In this document: positions 1 through 10,858 of the stretch, one piece after another
Numbering within the stretch: position 1 is the first letter of the stretch
How the letters are laid out: each line of letters opens with the position of its first letter
Assembly (NCBI GenBank): GCA_016714225.1
Contig: JADJNS010000010.1
Location: 343,790-407,789, forward strand
Source of the DNA: Archangiaceae bacterium
GTDB lineage: Bacteria; Myxococcota; Myxococcia; Myxococcales; Myxococcaceae
Reading direction: 5' to 3'
DNA length: 64,000 nucleotides
Program-made: the position numbers and the translations under genes
The notes under the pieces: generated by a model
Database searches by the model: none
What the model was told of the DNA's origin: nothing
The model's input: the letters and a program-made list of their open reading frames with translations, nothing else

Positions 1-2334
<2,334 letters not shown>

Positions 2335-2388
2335 GAGCGGCCGCAGCTGTACCGCACGGCCCGAAAAAGTCAGCGCGCCCCCGTCACC

Positions 2389-2432
2389 GTTACGGAGCGG
2401 TAACCCGCGCGGCGCCGTTACCAGACGGTAGC
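2389..2432. promoter_or_regulatory. Paired GTTAC/GTAAC inverted repeats, candidate operator
   Basis: Two related inverted repeats sit in the ~100 bp between the hybrid kinase start (2334) and the end of the next gene (2437). One is GTTACGGAGCGGTAAC at 2389-2404. The other is CGTTACCAGACGGTAGC at 2416-2432, less perfect. The half-sites GTTAC(C) and GGTA(A/G)C are shared. The arrangement suggests a dimeric regulator binding upstream of the kinase, but no regulator is known to me for it. Confidence 0.35.
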
Positions 2433-2436
2433 GAGC

Positions 2437-2922
2437 CTACTTCTTGCCCCGGCCGCTCTTGCCCTTCGAGCTGCCGCCCGCGCCCTTGTCGAAGCCCTTC
2501 GCCTTGTCAATCGCGGCGGCCTCTTCTTCGGGCGTCAGCTGCTGCCCGTTGCCGCCGCCCTTCTCGACGATGACCTCGGTCTGCCCGCCCTTGGCTCCGG
2601 CGGCGGCCTTGTCTTTGGCGTCGAGCTTCTCTTTCTCCGAGGCGGCGGTGGCGCGGTCTTCTTTGCTCATCTTGGCGCCGGCGCGCGCGTACTCCTTCTT
2701 GTCGACGCCCGCCTTGTCGAGCACCGCGTTCTCGGCCGCGGCGCGGTCTTTGATCTGCTGCTTGCGCTCGTCGGCGCTCAGCTCTTTGCCCGCGTACTTC
2801 TTGTCGACGTCGTCGGTGGCCTGCTGAATGTCGTGCTGCAGCTTCGCCATCTGCTCGGCTGACGGAGGCTCGGCGTGCACCGTACCGGCGGCGAGAACGA
2901 GAAACAGGGCGAGGGTGCGCAT
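2437..2922 (-). CDS. Small secreted Lys/Ala/Glu-rich protein
   Basis: 161 residues from the ATG at 2922. An in-frame start exists further upstream, but it would lie inside the end of the preceding gene and would bury the signal peptide. The N-terminus MRTLALFLVLAAGTVHA is a clear cleavable signal peptide. The mature part is highly charged and predicted helical (Lys, Ala, Glu, Asp) and ends in a Gly/Ser/Lys-rich tail. It starts 11 bases after the FG-GAP lipoprotein gene and probably shares its transcript. I do not recognise a family and no enzymatic motif is visible. Confidence 0.7.
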   Translation of the reverse strand: MRTLALFLVLAAGTVHAEPPSAEQMAKLQHDIQQATDDVDKKYAGKELSADERKQQIKDRAAAENAVLDKAGVDKKEYARAGAKMSKEDRATAASEKEKLDAKDKAAAGAKGGQTEVIVEKGGGNGQQLTPEEEAAAIDKAKGFDKGAGGSSKGKSGRGKK

Positions 2923-2933
2923 GGCGGGCGAGA

Positions 2934-4559
2934 CTACCCGAGGCGCCGCGCGCGCCGAAGCAGCAGCCCGGCCAGCAGCAGCAGCGGGCCCGCAACGGGT
3001 GAGGCACAGCCGCACGGCTCGGTGACGAACTGCAGTGAAGACGGGTGCTCTCCGGCGTCGGCCACGTCAGCGCCTGCGTCGGCGCCCGCGTCGGCGCCTG
3101 CGTCGGTCGCCGCCGCGCCTCCGTCACGCACCTCGGAGCCGGCATCTTCTTCGGTCGGGCGCCCCGCATCGGCTGCGCCCCCGTCTCGGGCGTTCGCGCC
3201 GCCATCGCCCGTGCCGGCGTCGCGCAGGGGCTGGCCCGCATCGGCGCTCCCCCCGTCGAAGGCGACGCCGCCATCGAAGGGAATACCGATGACGCCCTGG
3301 AAGACGAAGACCGCTCCGCCGGCGATGGCGCCGGGGAAGTACGCGAAGGTCTCGGCGCCCACCGCCACCTCGTTGCCCCCGCCGAGCAGCAGGTTGCCGT
3401 TCACCATCGCGCAGCCGAAGCTCGAGTTGGCGGCGTTGGCGCCGAGGGTCACGCCGCCCACCGTGGGTGTCGGCGTCGGCCCGGTGTTGAACGCGTAGAC
3501 CTGCCCGCTGCCGGGCGCGCCGACGTAGAGCTCGCTGGCGGTGTCGCCGTCGAGGTCGGCGAGGGCGTACGACGAGCCCAGCCTCTCCAGCGGTGCGCCC
3601 TGGAGCGACGCGCCGGAGACCAGCGTGCCGCCCGTACCCAGGGTCATCAACTCGACGCGGCCCTCGCTGCTGGGCATGGTCGAGCTCACCGCGACCCGCC
3701 CGGTGGCCCCGACCAGAAAGAGGGCGGTGCCGGCCTGCTCTTGCAGAGCTCCCACCACCTTCTGCTGCACTTCGTAGCCCAGGCCCGCGTCGGCGAACCA
3801 GAGGGTGACCTCACCCTTCGACCCCGACGCGCGCGGCGCTCCGATCAGCAGGTCGTCACCGCCCACGTGGTCGAGGTCGATGCCGAGCAGCGCAGCGCCG
3901 AACCGGTCGCCGGGCGCGCTGCCGTGCAGCGCGCCGAGGTTCACCAGCGCCGGGCCCAGGCCATAGAGCACCACCGAGCCGGCGTCGTCACCCGGCGCGC
4001 CCACCGCCACCCGGTCGCTCTTCAGGTACGCGAACGACGCGCCGAAGCCGGCGTTGGCGCCGACGCCCAGCGGGTCGACGATGCCCGCTCCGCTGGGGAG
4101 AAACGGGGGGCCGCCGTCTTTGGCGCCGCGGTAGACGTAGACGCGCCCCCGGCCGTTGACCGCCGGCGCGCCCACCAGCAGGTCGCTGACCGAGTCGCCG
4201 TTCAAGTCGCCGCCGAGCAGCGCGGTACCGAACTTCGCGCCGCTCACCGCGGTCGGCTCGAGCACGCTCGGCCTCGAGGCCGGCGTGAGCGGGCCGTAGA
4301 ACACGAAGACCTTGCCGTTCGGCTCGGCGCCGGGCGCGCCCACCGCGAGGTCGAGCCGGCCATCTCCGTTGAAGTCTCCCACTGCGAGCGCGTGGCCGAA
4401 CTGGTCGCTGAGCCCGCCGTCGGGAGCGGCCAGCACCACCGCGTCTACTCCCGGCACGGCGTTCACCGGCTGGCGCACCACGCCCGGCTCCAGCGCCGCC
4501 GGCTCGGGCAGCCCCTGGCAGCCCGCTGCCAACATGAGCAGCCACGCGCGTCGGTTCAT
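2934..4559 (-). CDS. FG-GAP repeat lipoprotein with MYXO-CTERM-like tail
   Basis: 541 residues from the ATG at 4559, where MNRRAWLLMLAAGC gives a lipoprotein signal with its lipobox Cys. The body carries FG-GAP/integrin-alpha-like repeats with calcium-loop motifs such as DFNGDGRLDLAVGAPGA, DLNGDSVSDLLVGAPA and DLDGDTASELYVGAPGS, which fold as a beta-propeller. After it comes a long Asp-Ala-Gly-rich spacer, then a tail with PCGCAS, a Leu-rich membrane stretch and RRARR. That tail resembles MYXO-CTERM surface sorting signals. The likely role is as a surface-exposed binding or adhesion protein. It lies 55 bases downstream of the molybdoenzyme gene on the same strand. Confidence 0.85.
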   Translation of the reverse strand: MNRRAWLLMLAAGCQGLPEPAALEPGVVRQPVNAVPGVDAVVLAAPDGGLSDQFGHALAVGDFNGDGRLDLAVGAPGAEPNGKVFVFYGPLTPASRPSVLEPTAVSGAKFGTALLGGDLNGDSVSDLLVGAPAVNGRGRVYVYRGAKDGGPPFLPSGAGIVDPLGVGANAGFGASFAYLKSDRVAVGAPGDDAGSVVLYGLGPALVNLGALHGSAPGDRFGAALLGIDLDHVGGDDLLIGAPRASGSKGEVTLWFADAGLGYEVQQKVVGALQEQAGTALFLVGATGRVAVSSTMPSSEGRVELMTLGTGGTLVSGASLQGAPLERLGSSYALADLDGDTASELYVGAPGSGQVYAFNTGPTPTPTVGGVTLGANAANSSFGCAMVNGNLLLGGGNEVAVGAETFAYFPGAIAGGAVFVFQGVIGIPFDGGVAFDGGSADAGQPLRDAGTGDGGANARDGGAADAGRPTEEDAGSEVRDGGAAATDAGADAGADAGADVADAGEHPSSLQFVTEPCGCASPVAGPLLLLAGLLLRRARRLG

Positions 4560-4614
4560 GGAAGGGAAAGAAGCGTGGGCCGGCGCCTCGGGTCTCATTC
4601 TGGCCCGATGACGC

Positions 4615-6534
4615 TCAGGGCTCCAAACTTCGCAGCCGCACCAGCTCTTCGTACAGCGCCGCACCTTCGCCTGCATCGGTGACCCGCGCCGCGGTGAGGG
4701 CGTTGGCGCACTGCCCGCGGCCCAGGTGCCCGCCCTTGGGCATCAGCGCCACGTCGCGGCGCTGCCGGGCGTCGTGCCGCACCACCACCTCGAGCGCGCC
4801 GAGCTTCGACTCGAGCCGCGCGCGCACTCCGTCAGAGAGGCCGCCGGCGGCGTCGGGGTGCACCGTCACCTCGAGCGGGCCGGTCGGCGTGCGCACCCAC
4901 TGCGAGCTCTGCGACTTCTCGGTCGAGAGCGCCATCAGCTTGAGCGGCCACTGGGCGGTGGGCTCGGCCTCGGGCTGGGGCGGCACGTGAACGAGGTTCA
5001 CCCGGCCGGTGGCGGTGGGGAACTTGAGGTCGTGAAACAGCACCTTCGGCGCCAGCGGGTTGCGCACGTAGCCGGTCTCGAGCTGCTCGAGGGTGATGCC
5101 CCGCGGCCCGAGCTTGGGCGCGATGACCCGCTCCTTCCACTCGCGGGCGGTGCCGGCCATCACCTCAGCGAGCCCCACCCGCGCCGCGAGCAGCTGAATG
5201 ATTTCGAGGTCGCTCTTCACCTCGGGCGGCGGCGCGACCACCGGCCGGCTGACGCCGAGGTAGTGGTGCCCGTACGCGCCGAGAATGTCGTCGGCCTCGA
5301 GCAGGGTGGTGGTGGGCAGCACCAGGGTGGCGAGCTTCGCGGTGTCGGTGAGGAAGCTGTCGACCACCACCACCAGCTCGCGGCTCGACAGGGCGCGCGC
5401 CACCGCGTACGAATCGGGGAGCATGGTCACCGGGTTGCCGCAGGTAATCCACACCGCGCGAATGGGCGGGTCGGCCGCCTTCTCGAGGTCGTGCGCGAAG
5501 GTGATTTCGCAGACCGTGCGCGGCCCCTCGCCGGTCCGGTAGGTCTCGAAGGCCATGCGGCGCGCCAGGTAGAACGACACCCCGCCGCCCGGCACGTCGA
5601 GGTTGCCGCTGATGGCCGAGAGCGCGTCGAGCGCGCGCACCGTGGCCGACCCGGCGCTGCGCCGCTGCATGCCCCAGCCGACCAGAATCGCGCACGGCTT
5701 CTCGGGGCCCAGCCTTCGCGCGAGGTCGTGGGCCACCTCGGGCTCGACGTCGGCTTCTGAGGCCCACTGCTCGACGCTCTTCGAGCGCGCCATCGCCTCG
5801 AAGTCGCCCAGGTGGTCGCAGTACTGCGCCGCGCGCGGGTCGACCCAGCCGCGCTGGAACAAGACGTGGGCGGTGGCCATCGCCAGGGCGAAGTCTCCGC
5901 CCGGTCGCGGCTGCACGTACCGCTCGCACGAGTCGGCGGTGCGGTGGCGCACCGGGTCGATGAGCACCAGCTTCGCGCCCTTGCGCCGCGCGTCCATCAG
6001 CACGGGCAGGGTGTGCGGGCTCGAGACGTGCACGTTCTTGCCCCAGAGCAACACGTGCCTGCTGTTCAGCAGGTCGAACAGGTCGTTGGCGTCTTCCACC
6101 CCGAAGTCCAAGAGCTGGGCCGCGTCGCCCGCGCCCGAGCAGATGTCTCCGCGCTTCGCGGTGCACGGCCCGTAGGCCTCGAAGAAGCGCTCGGTGAGCA
6201 GCTTCAAGATGCCCAGCGAGCCGCCGCTGCGGTAGTGGAAGATGGCGGCCGGCCCCGACTCGCGCTTGATGCGCTCGAGCTGCTCGGCCGCGAAGCCCAT
6301 CGCCTCGTCCCAGCCCACGGGCGTGAGCTCGCCGTGCTTGCGCAAGAGCGGGCGGGTGAGCCGCTCGGGTGAGCGCTGGGTGTCGAGGAACTGCGAGGTG
6401 CGGTAGCAGAGCGCGCCTCGGGTCACCGGGTGGTCGCGGTCGCCGGCGAGGCGCACCACTTCACCGTTCTCGACCGTGGCGATGATGCTGCAGGTGTCGG
6501 GGCAGTCGCGGTTGCAGGTGGTGCGCAGCTTCAT
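4615..6534 (-). CDS. Molybdopterin-dependent oxidoreductase (DMSO reductase/formate dehydrogenase superfamily)
   Basis: 639 residues. The N-terminus holds a 4Fe-4S motif with cysteines at 7, 11, 15 and 43. The middle shows molybdopterin-binding features, including a YRSGGSLG stretch, CSGAGDAAQ near where family members carry the Mo ligand region, and ITCGNPVTMLPDS. The C-terminal domain (about 525-639) is of the molydop-binding type. There is no Tat signal, so it is probably cytoplasmic, like the short stand-alone oxidoreductases of this superfamily common in soil bacteria. The substrate cannot be inferred. No dedicated iron-sulfur or membrane subunit gene is next to it. Confidence 0.9.
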   Translation of the reverse strand: MKLRTTCNRDCPDTCSIIATVENGEVVRLAGDRDHPVTRGALCYRTSQFLDTQRSPERLTRPLLRKHGELTPVGWDEAMGFAAEQLERIKRESGPAAIFHYRSGGSLGILKLLTERFFEAYGPCTAKRGDICSGAGDAAQLLDFGVEDANDLFDLLNSRHVLLWGKNVHVSSPHTLPVLMDARRKGAKLVLIDPVRHRTADSCERYVQPRPGGDFALAMATAHVLFQRGWVDPRAAQYCDHLGDFEAMARSKSVEQWASEADVEPEVAHDLARRLGPEKPCAILVGWGMQRRSAGSATVRALDALSAISGNLDVPGGGVSFYLARRMAFETYRTGEGPRTVCEITFAHDLEKAADPPIRAVWITCGNPVTMLPDSYAVARALSSRELVVVVDSFLTDTAKLATLVLPTTTLLEADDILGAYGHHYLGVSRPVVAPPPEVKSDLEIIQLLAARVGLAEVMAGTAREWKERVIAPKLGPRGITLEQLETGYVRNPLAPKVLFHDLKFPTATGRVNLVHVPPQPEAEPTAQWPLKLMALSTEKSQSSQWVRTPTGPLEVTVHPDAAGGLSDGVRARLESKLGALEVVVRHDARQRRDVALMPKGGHLGRGQCANALTAARVTDAGEGAALYEELVRLRSLEP

Positions 6535-6622
6535 GGCCCCAAGACGATAGCCTGGCGCCGGCGAAGCACGTCGAGCCGGTCAGAGTGAACTGCCTTCCCC
6601 CTTTTTCTTTACCGGCGTATCA

Positions 6623-7468
6623 GTGGTGCGCTTGCTCCTCGCGCTCCTCCTCTCGGCTGCCGCAGCGCCCGCCGCGGACACGCCGCCGTCGCTCGCGCTG
6701 CCCGGCTTCAACGCCGTTCGGCTCGAGAAGGGTGAGGCCGAGCTGTACGCCGAGCTGCTCTCGCAACAGCTGCAGCGCTTCGGCTTCAAGGTGATGACCT
6801 CGCGCGACCTGAGCGCGGTGATGGGCCTCGAGCGACAGCGAGAGCTGATGGGCTGCGGCGACTCGAGCTGCCTGACCGAGATGGTGGGCGCGCTGGGCGT
6901 CGACGGCGTGCTGCTCGGAGACGTGGGCCTGCTGGGCGACGAGTACACCGTCAGCGTGAAGGTGCTCTCCACCAAGAACGGCGAGGCGCTGGCGCTGCAC
7001 ACCGGGCGCGCGCTCTCGGCCAAGGCGATGCCCGCCGAGCTCGCCGCGGCGGCCCGCGACGTCGCACACCAGCTGAGCGTGTGGTGGAACCGGCCCGAGC
7101 TCGAGCCCCGAGCCGAGGTCGCGCGGCCCACTGCGACCGTCGCCCCCCGCGAGCCCAGCACCTGGGCGCTGGCTCCGGTCATCATCGGAGGCCTCGCGCT
7201 CATCACCGGCATCGTGCTCGAGGTGCTGGCCAGCGCCGAGTTCGACCGGCTGATGACGGCGCCCACCGAGGGCGCGGCGCGCGCCGCCGCCGGCAATGGC
7301 AAGACCTACGAGACCGCCGGGTGGCTGCTGGTGGCCGGCGGCTCGGCCTGCGCCCTCGCGGGCGCGGCGACGTTCATCTACAGCCTGCTGCCGCAGCGGC
7401 GGGTGAGACCGCGCGTGGTGCTCGCGCCCGGCGTGGTCGGCTTCGGGCTCGCCGGAGAGCTCCCGTGA
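6623..7468 (+). CDS. Secreted/membrane protein with CsgG/LpoB-like N-terminal domain
   Basis: 281 residues from a GTG at 6623; a second GTG follows at 6626. A signal peptide (LLLALLLSAAAAPA) precedes a domain that reads like the myxobacterial relatives of CsgG/LpoB/FlgO proteins. In these, LGxxxRxxLMGC-DSSCLTEMVGALGVDGVL is the recognisable core, split here into residues about 70-95. The C-terminal half has two hydrophobic segments (WALAPVIIGGLALITGIVLEV and a later one). The stop overlaps the start of the next gene by four bases (GTGA), so the two are translationally coupled. The function is unknown. Confidence 0.75.
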   Translation: MVRLLLALLLSAAAAPAADTPPSLALPGFNAVRLEKGEAELYAELLSQQLQRFGFKVMTSRDLSAVMGLERQRELMGCGDSSCLTEMVGALGVDGVLLGDVGLLGDEYTVSVKVLSTKNGEALALHTGRALSAKAMPAELAAAARDVAHQLSVWWNRPELEPRAEVARPTATVAPREPSTWALAPVIIGGLALITGIVLEVLASAEFDRLMTAPTEGAARAAAGNGKTYETAGWLLVAGGSACALAGAATFIYSLLPQRRVRPRVVLAPGVVGFGLAGELP

Positions 7469-8604
7469 AGCGCCTCGGCGCTGTCAGCCTGCTGCTCTGC
7501 GCCGGCTGCCACGACTGGGACGCGGCGTTGCAGTACCGGCTCTTTCAGCTCTCGTACGACGCGGGCACGACCGTCGACGCGGGCCCGGCAGACGCCGGGC
7601 CAGACGACGCAGGCCCGAGCGATGCCGGCACCGACGCCGGCACCGATGCAGGCACCGACGCCGGCCCGGTCGACAGCGGCTGCCCCGACCCGTACTGCCT
7701 GCTCGAGACCTCGTTCATCGGCGAAGACGTGGTGGGCGCGGTGCTGAGCGACGTCGAGCACGTGCGCATCGTCGCCGACGTCTCGCAGGCGACGTTCATC
7801 GACAAGACGCGCGCCGCCCCGCTGGCCGACGGCGGCGTGTGGGAATTCGTCACCGACGTGGCGGTGCGGCCCTCGGCGACGGTGCTGGGCCTGTCGCCCG
7901 GCGACTTCTGGGTGTGGCACGGCGACGAGCTGGTGCACCTCGAGGCCGACACCGTCACCGACGACCTCGCGCTCAGCCCGCGCTGTGGCTTCTCGAGCAC
8001 CGACTGGAAGGGCATCGCCCAGCGCACCCGCGACACGCTGTGGCTGGCCGGCGCGAGAAACTCGGTGTGCCGCTGGTCGCGCGATGCGGGCTTCGTGGCG
8101 ATGACTCCGGCGCTGAACAACGGCACGGCGGGGCCGAGCTTCACCGCCGTCGCGGTCGAGCCGGGCGGTGACCTGCTGCTCGCCGACGACACCGGCCAGC
8201 TGGTGCGGCTCGACGGCGGGCAGGTGGCCACGCTGCCCGCCTCGCTCACCCCTGCGAGGCTGCTGCGCGTCTCGCCCTCCGGCGCGGTGTGGGCCGCGGC
8301 AGAGAAAGACACCGTCGGGGTGCTGCAGGCCGACGCGGGCTTCAAGACCTTCACGCTGGCGAGCGACACCTTCCTCTGGGCGCTCGAGCCGTTCAGCGAC
8401 TCTGACGTCTGGGTCGGCGGAGACGGCGTGCTCTCGCGCTTCGACGGCGGCCGCTTCACGAACGTCAGGGGTGAGCTGCCCGGTCTGCCCGCCACCCCGA
8501 GCGTCTATGGGGTAGCGTCGACCGGCCCCGACCTGGTCGTCACCGGCACGGCGACCATCGACACCGACCACCTGGGTTTCGTCACGAGGTACACGCGCAA
8601 ATGA
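7465..8604 (+). CDS. Lipoprotein with Asp-Ala-Gly spacer and probable beta-propeller
   Basis: 379 residues from a GTG at 7465 that overlaps the previous stop as GTGA. The N-terminus MKRLGAVSLLLCAGC is a lipoprotein signal. A spacer of repeated DAGTDAGTDAG type follows (about residues 32-72), then a beta-rich domain with spaced aromatic and Asp-Gly turns (DVWVGGDGVLSRFDGG near the end). These suggest propeller blades like those of the 34945-36924 lipoprotein. Its own stop overlaps the pgi start as ATGA. A surface-facing role is likely; the specific function is not visible. Confidence 0.8.
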   Translation: MKRLGAVSLLLCAGCHDWDAALQYRLFQLSYDAGTTVDAGPADAGPDDAGPSDAGTDAGTDAGTDAGPVDSGCPDPYCLLETSFIGEDVVGAVLSDVEHVRIVADVSQATFIDKTRAAPLADGGVWEFVTDVAVRPSATVLGLSPGDFWVWHGDELVHLEADTVTDDLALSPRCGFSSTDWKGIAQRTRDTLWLAGARNSVCRWSRDAGFVAMTPALNNGTAGPSFTAVAVEPGGDLLLADDTGQLVRLDGGQVATLPASLTPARLLRVSPSGAVWAAAEKDTVGVLQADAGFKTFTLASDTFLWALEPFSDSDVWVGGDGVLSRFDGGRFTNVRGELPGLPATPSVYGVASTGPDLVVTGTATIDTDHLGFVTRYTRK

Positions 8605-10217
8605 CCACCTTGACTGCCAGCCGTGCCTGGAGCGCGCTCCAGGAGCACCACGCCGAAGTGAAAGACGTTCACCTGCGCGAGCTGTTCGCGCGCGACAGCG
8701 AGCGCGGCACCCGGTTCGCGGTCGAGGCCGCCGGGCTCTACGCCGACTTCTCGAAGCAGCGGGTCACCTCGCGCACGCTCGAGCTGCTCTTCTCGCTCGC
8801 CGCCGAGCGCTCGCTGGGCGCGCGCATCGACTCGATGTTCAAGGGCGAGCGCATCAACCTCACCGAAGACCGCGCGGTGCTGCACGTCGCGCTGCGGGCG
8901 CCGGCGGGCCGCACCATCGCGGTCGACGGCACCAACGTGGTGCCGCAGGTGCACGAGGTGCTGGGCCGCATGAGCGCCTTCGCCGACCAGGTGCGCACCG
9001 GAGGGTGGAAGGGCTTTACCGGCAAGCGCATCAAGAACGTGGTGAACGTGGGCATCGGCGGCTCTGACCTGGGCCCGGTGATGGCGTACGAGGCGCTGCG
9101 CCACTTCACCCCGCGCGAGCTGACCTTCCGCTTCGTGTCGAACGTCGACTCGACCGACCTCGCCGAGGCGACGGCCGACCTCGACCCGGCCGAGACGCTG
9201 TTCATCATCGCGTCGAAGACCTTCACCACGCAGGAGACGATGATGAACGCGTCGTCGGCGCGCGCGTGGTGCTTGTCGAAGCTGAAAGACCCGGCCGCGG
9301 TGGCGAAGCACTTCGTGGCGGTGTCGACCAACGAGGCCGAGGTGAAGAAGTTCGGCATCGACCCGGCGAACATGTTCGGCTTCTGGGACTGGGTGGGCGG
9401 CCGCTACTCGATGGACAGCGCCATCGGCCTGTCGACCATGCTGGCGCTGGGGCCGCAGGGCTTTCGCGACCTGCTCGCGGGCTTTCACGCGATGGACGAG
9501 CACTTCAGGTCGACCCCGTTCGAGCGCAACCTGCCGGTGCTGATGGGGCTCATCGGGGTGTGGAACTCTGACTTCCTGGGCGCGAGCACGGTGGCGGTGC
9601 TGCCGTACGACCAGTACCTGAAGCGGTTTCCGGCGTACCTGCAGCAGCTCACCATGGAGTCGAACGGCAAGCGGGTGACGCTGGGCGGGCTCGACGTGCA
9701 GGTGGGCACCGGCGCCATCTACTGGGGCGAGCCGGGCACCAACGGGCAGCACTCGTTCTACCAGCTGATTCACCAGGGCACGCGGCTGGTGCCGTGCGAC
9801 TTCATCGGGTTCGCGAAGGCGCTGAACCCCCTCGGCAACCACCACGACGTGCTGATGGCGAACCTGTTCGCGCAGGGCGAGGCGCTGGCGTTCGGCAAGC
9901 CGCCCGAGCAGGTGCGGGCCGAGAAGGTCCCTGAGCAGTTGGTGCCGCACAAGACGTTTCCCGGCAACCGGCCGTCGACCACGATTCTGGCCGACACGTT
10001 GGACCCGAAGACGCTCGGCGCGCTGGTCGCGCTCTACGAGCACGCGGTCTACACGCAGTCGGTCATCTGGGACATCAACGCGTTCGACCAGTGGGGCGTC
10101 GAGCTGGGCAAGGTGCTGGCGAAGCGCATCGGCGCTGAGCTCGAGCCGGCCGAGCCGAAGCTCGAGCACGACTCGTCGACCAACGCGCTGATCAAGCGGT
10201 ATCGGTCGAGACGCTAG
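8601..10217 (+). CDS. pgi: Glucose-6-phosphate isomerase
   Basis: 538 residues, full length for the bacterial/eukaryotic-type enzyme that interconverts glucose 6-phosphate and fructose 6-phosphate in glycolysis and gluconeogenesis. Recognisable elements are NVGIGGSDLGPVMAYEAL in the sugar-phosphate region, ASKTFTTQETMMNA, GGRYSMDSAIGLS, NGQHSFYQLIHQGT and the C-terminal DQWGVELGKVLA signature. The start ATG overlaps the stop of the lipoprotein gene by four bases, so it is the last gene of a coupled trio. It converges with the next gene, with only seven bases between the stops. Confidence 0.97.
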   Translation: MTTLTASRAWSALQEHHAEVKDVHLRELFARDSERGTRFAVEAAGLYADFSKQRVTSRTLELLFSLAAERSLGARIDSMFKGERINLTEDRAVLHVALRAPAGRTIAVDGTNVVPQVHEVLGRMSAFADQVRTGGWKGFTGKRIKNVVNVGIGGSDLGPVMAYEALRHFTPRELTFRFVSNVDSTDLAEATADLDPAETLFIIASKTFTTQETMMNASSARAWCLSKLKDPAAVAKHFVAVSTNEAEVKKFGIDPANMFGFWDWVGGRYSMDSAIGLSTMLALGPQGFRDLLAGFHAMDEHFRSTPFERNLPVLMGLIGVWNSDFLGASTVAVLPYDQYLKRFPAYLQQLTMESNGKRVTLGGLDVQVGTGAIYWGEPGTNGQHSFYQLIHQGTRLVPCDFIGFAKALNPLGNHHDVLMANLFAQGEALAFGKPPEQVRAEKVPEQLVPHKTFPGNRPSTTILADTLDPKTLGALVALYEHAVYTQSVIWDINAFDQWGVELGKVLAKRIGAELEPAEPKLEHDSSTNALIKRYRSRR

Positions 10218-10224
10218 AGGCCGG

Positions 10225-10680
10225 TCAGAACAGGTTGCGCAGATTCGCGCGGGCGGCGAGCGCCTTCCAGGTGTCGACCCCAGAGCGCTGCCGTTCGAGC
10301 ACAGCGGGGTCGAACTTGCTGAAGCTGGAGAGGTCGAGCTGCAGCGGGTGCTCGCCCTTGGCCGGGAGCTTCACGCGCGCAATTCCGACGCCAGGCACCT
10401 CGATCGCGATCTCGTCGCCGGCCTTGAGCTTGAGCGGGCGCCCCCCTACGCGCAGCCCTTTCTCGCTAAGGGTGAAGAAGCCCACGCCATGGGCCTCGAG
10501 GGCCATGGGGACGTTCTCGCTCCACTCGTCTTGGCCCAGGGGCTTCTCGCGGGTCGGTTCGGTACGCGACTGAACCTCCATGGGTGCGAGTCGTTTGCCC
10601 TTCACTGCCAGGGGGCGGAAGGCGAAGTCCTTATCGCCGACGTTCATGGCGACGACCCTCCAGCCTTGGTCTTCGGGCAC
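10225..10680 (-). CDS. Hypothetical protein, possibly a fragment
   Basis: 151 residues from a GTG at 10680. The frame remains open upstream to a TAA at 10750-10752 without an ATG, GTG or TTG start. No signal peptide or membrane segment is seen. The sequence is rich in beta-forming stretches (for example IAIEVPGVGIARVKLP), suggesting a small all-beta domain. Codon use is less GC-biased than in neighbours, especially near the 5' end. The lack of a clean start suggests either a genuine GTG-started gene or the remaining 3' part of a longer one. I do not recognise a family. Confidence 0.5.
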   Translation of the reverse strand: MPEDQGWRVVAMNVGDKDFAFRPLAVKGKRLAPMEVQSRTEPTREKPLGQDEWSENVPMALEAHGVGFFTLSEKGLRVGGRPLKLKAGDEIAIEVPGVGIARVKLPAKGEHPLQLDLSSFSKFDPAVLERQRSGVDTWKALAARANLRNLF

Positions 10681-10858
10681 GAGCTGGGCTGCGCGGCGGT
10701 CGTGGCTGGTCTTCTCGTCCGTTCGGTTCTGGTGAGGGCTCGCCTCATATTATGCCCTCGAGCGGCAACCCCAAAGCCGACCCTGTACCGTCGCGCCCTG
10801 GTGACGCCTGCGGGAGTCTCGGGTTCAGAGCGGGAGTTGTCGGGTGCCCCTCAAACCG

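Noticed and set aside
9485..9718. Minus-strand frames inside pgi
   Set aside because: They are shadows of a well-conserved metabolic gene.
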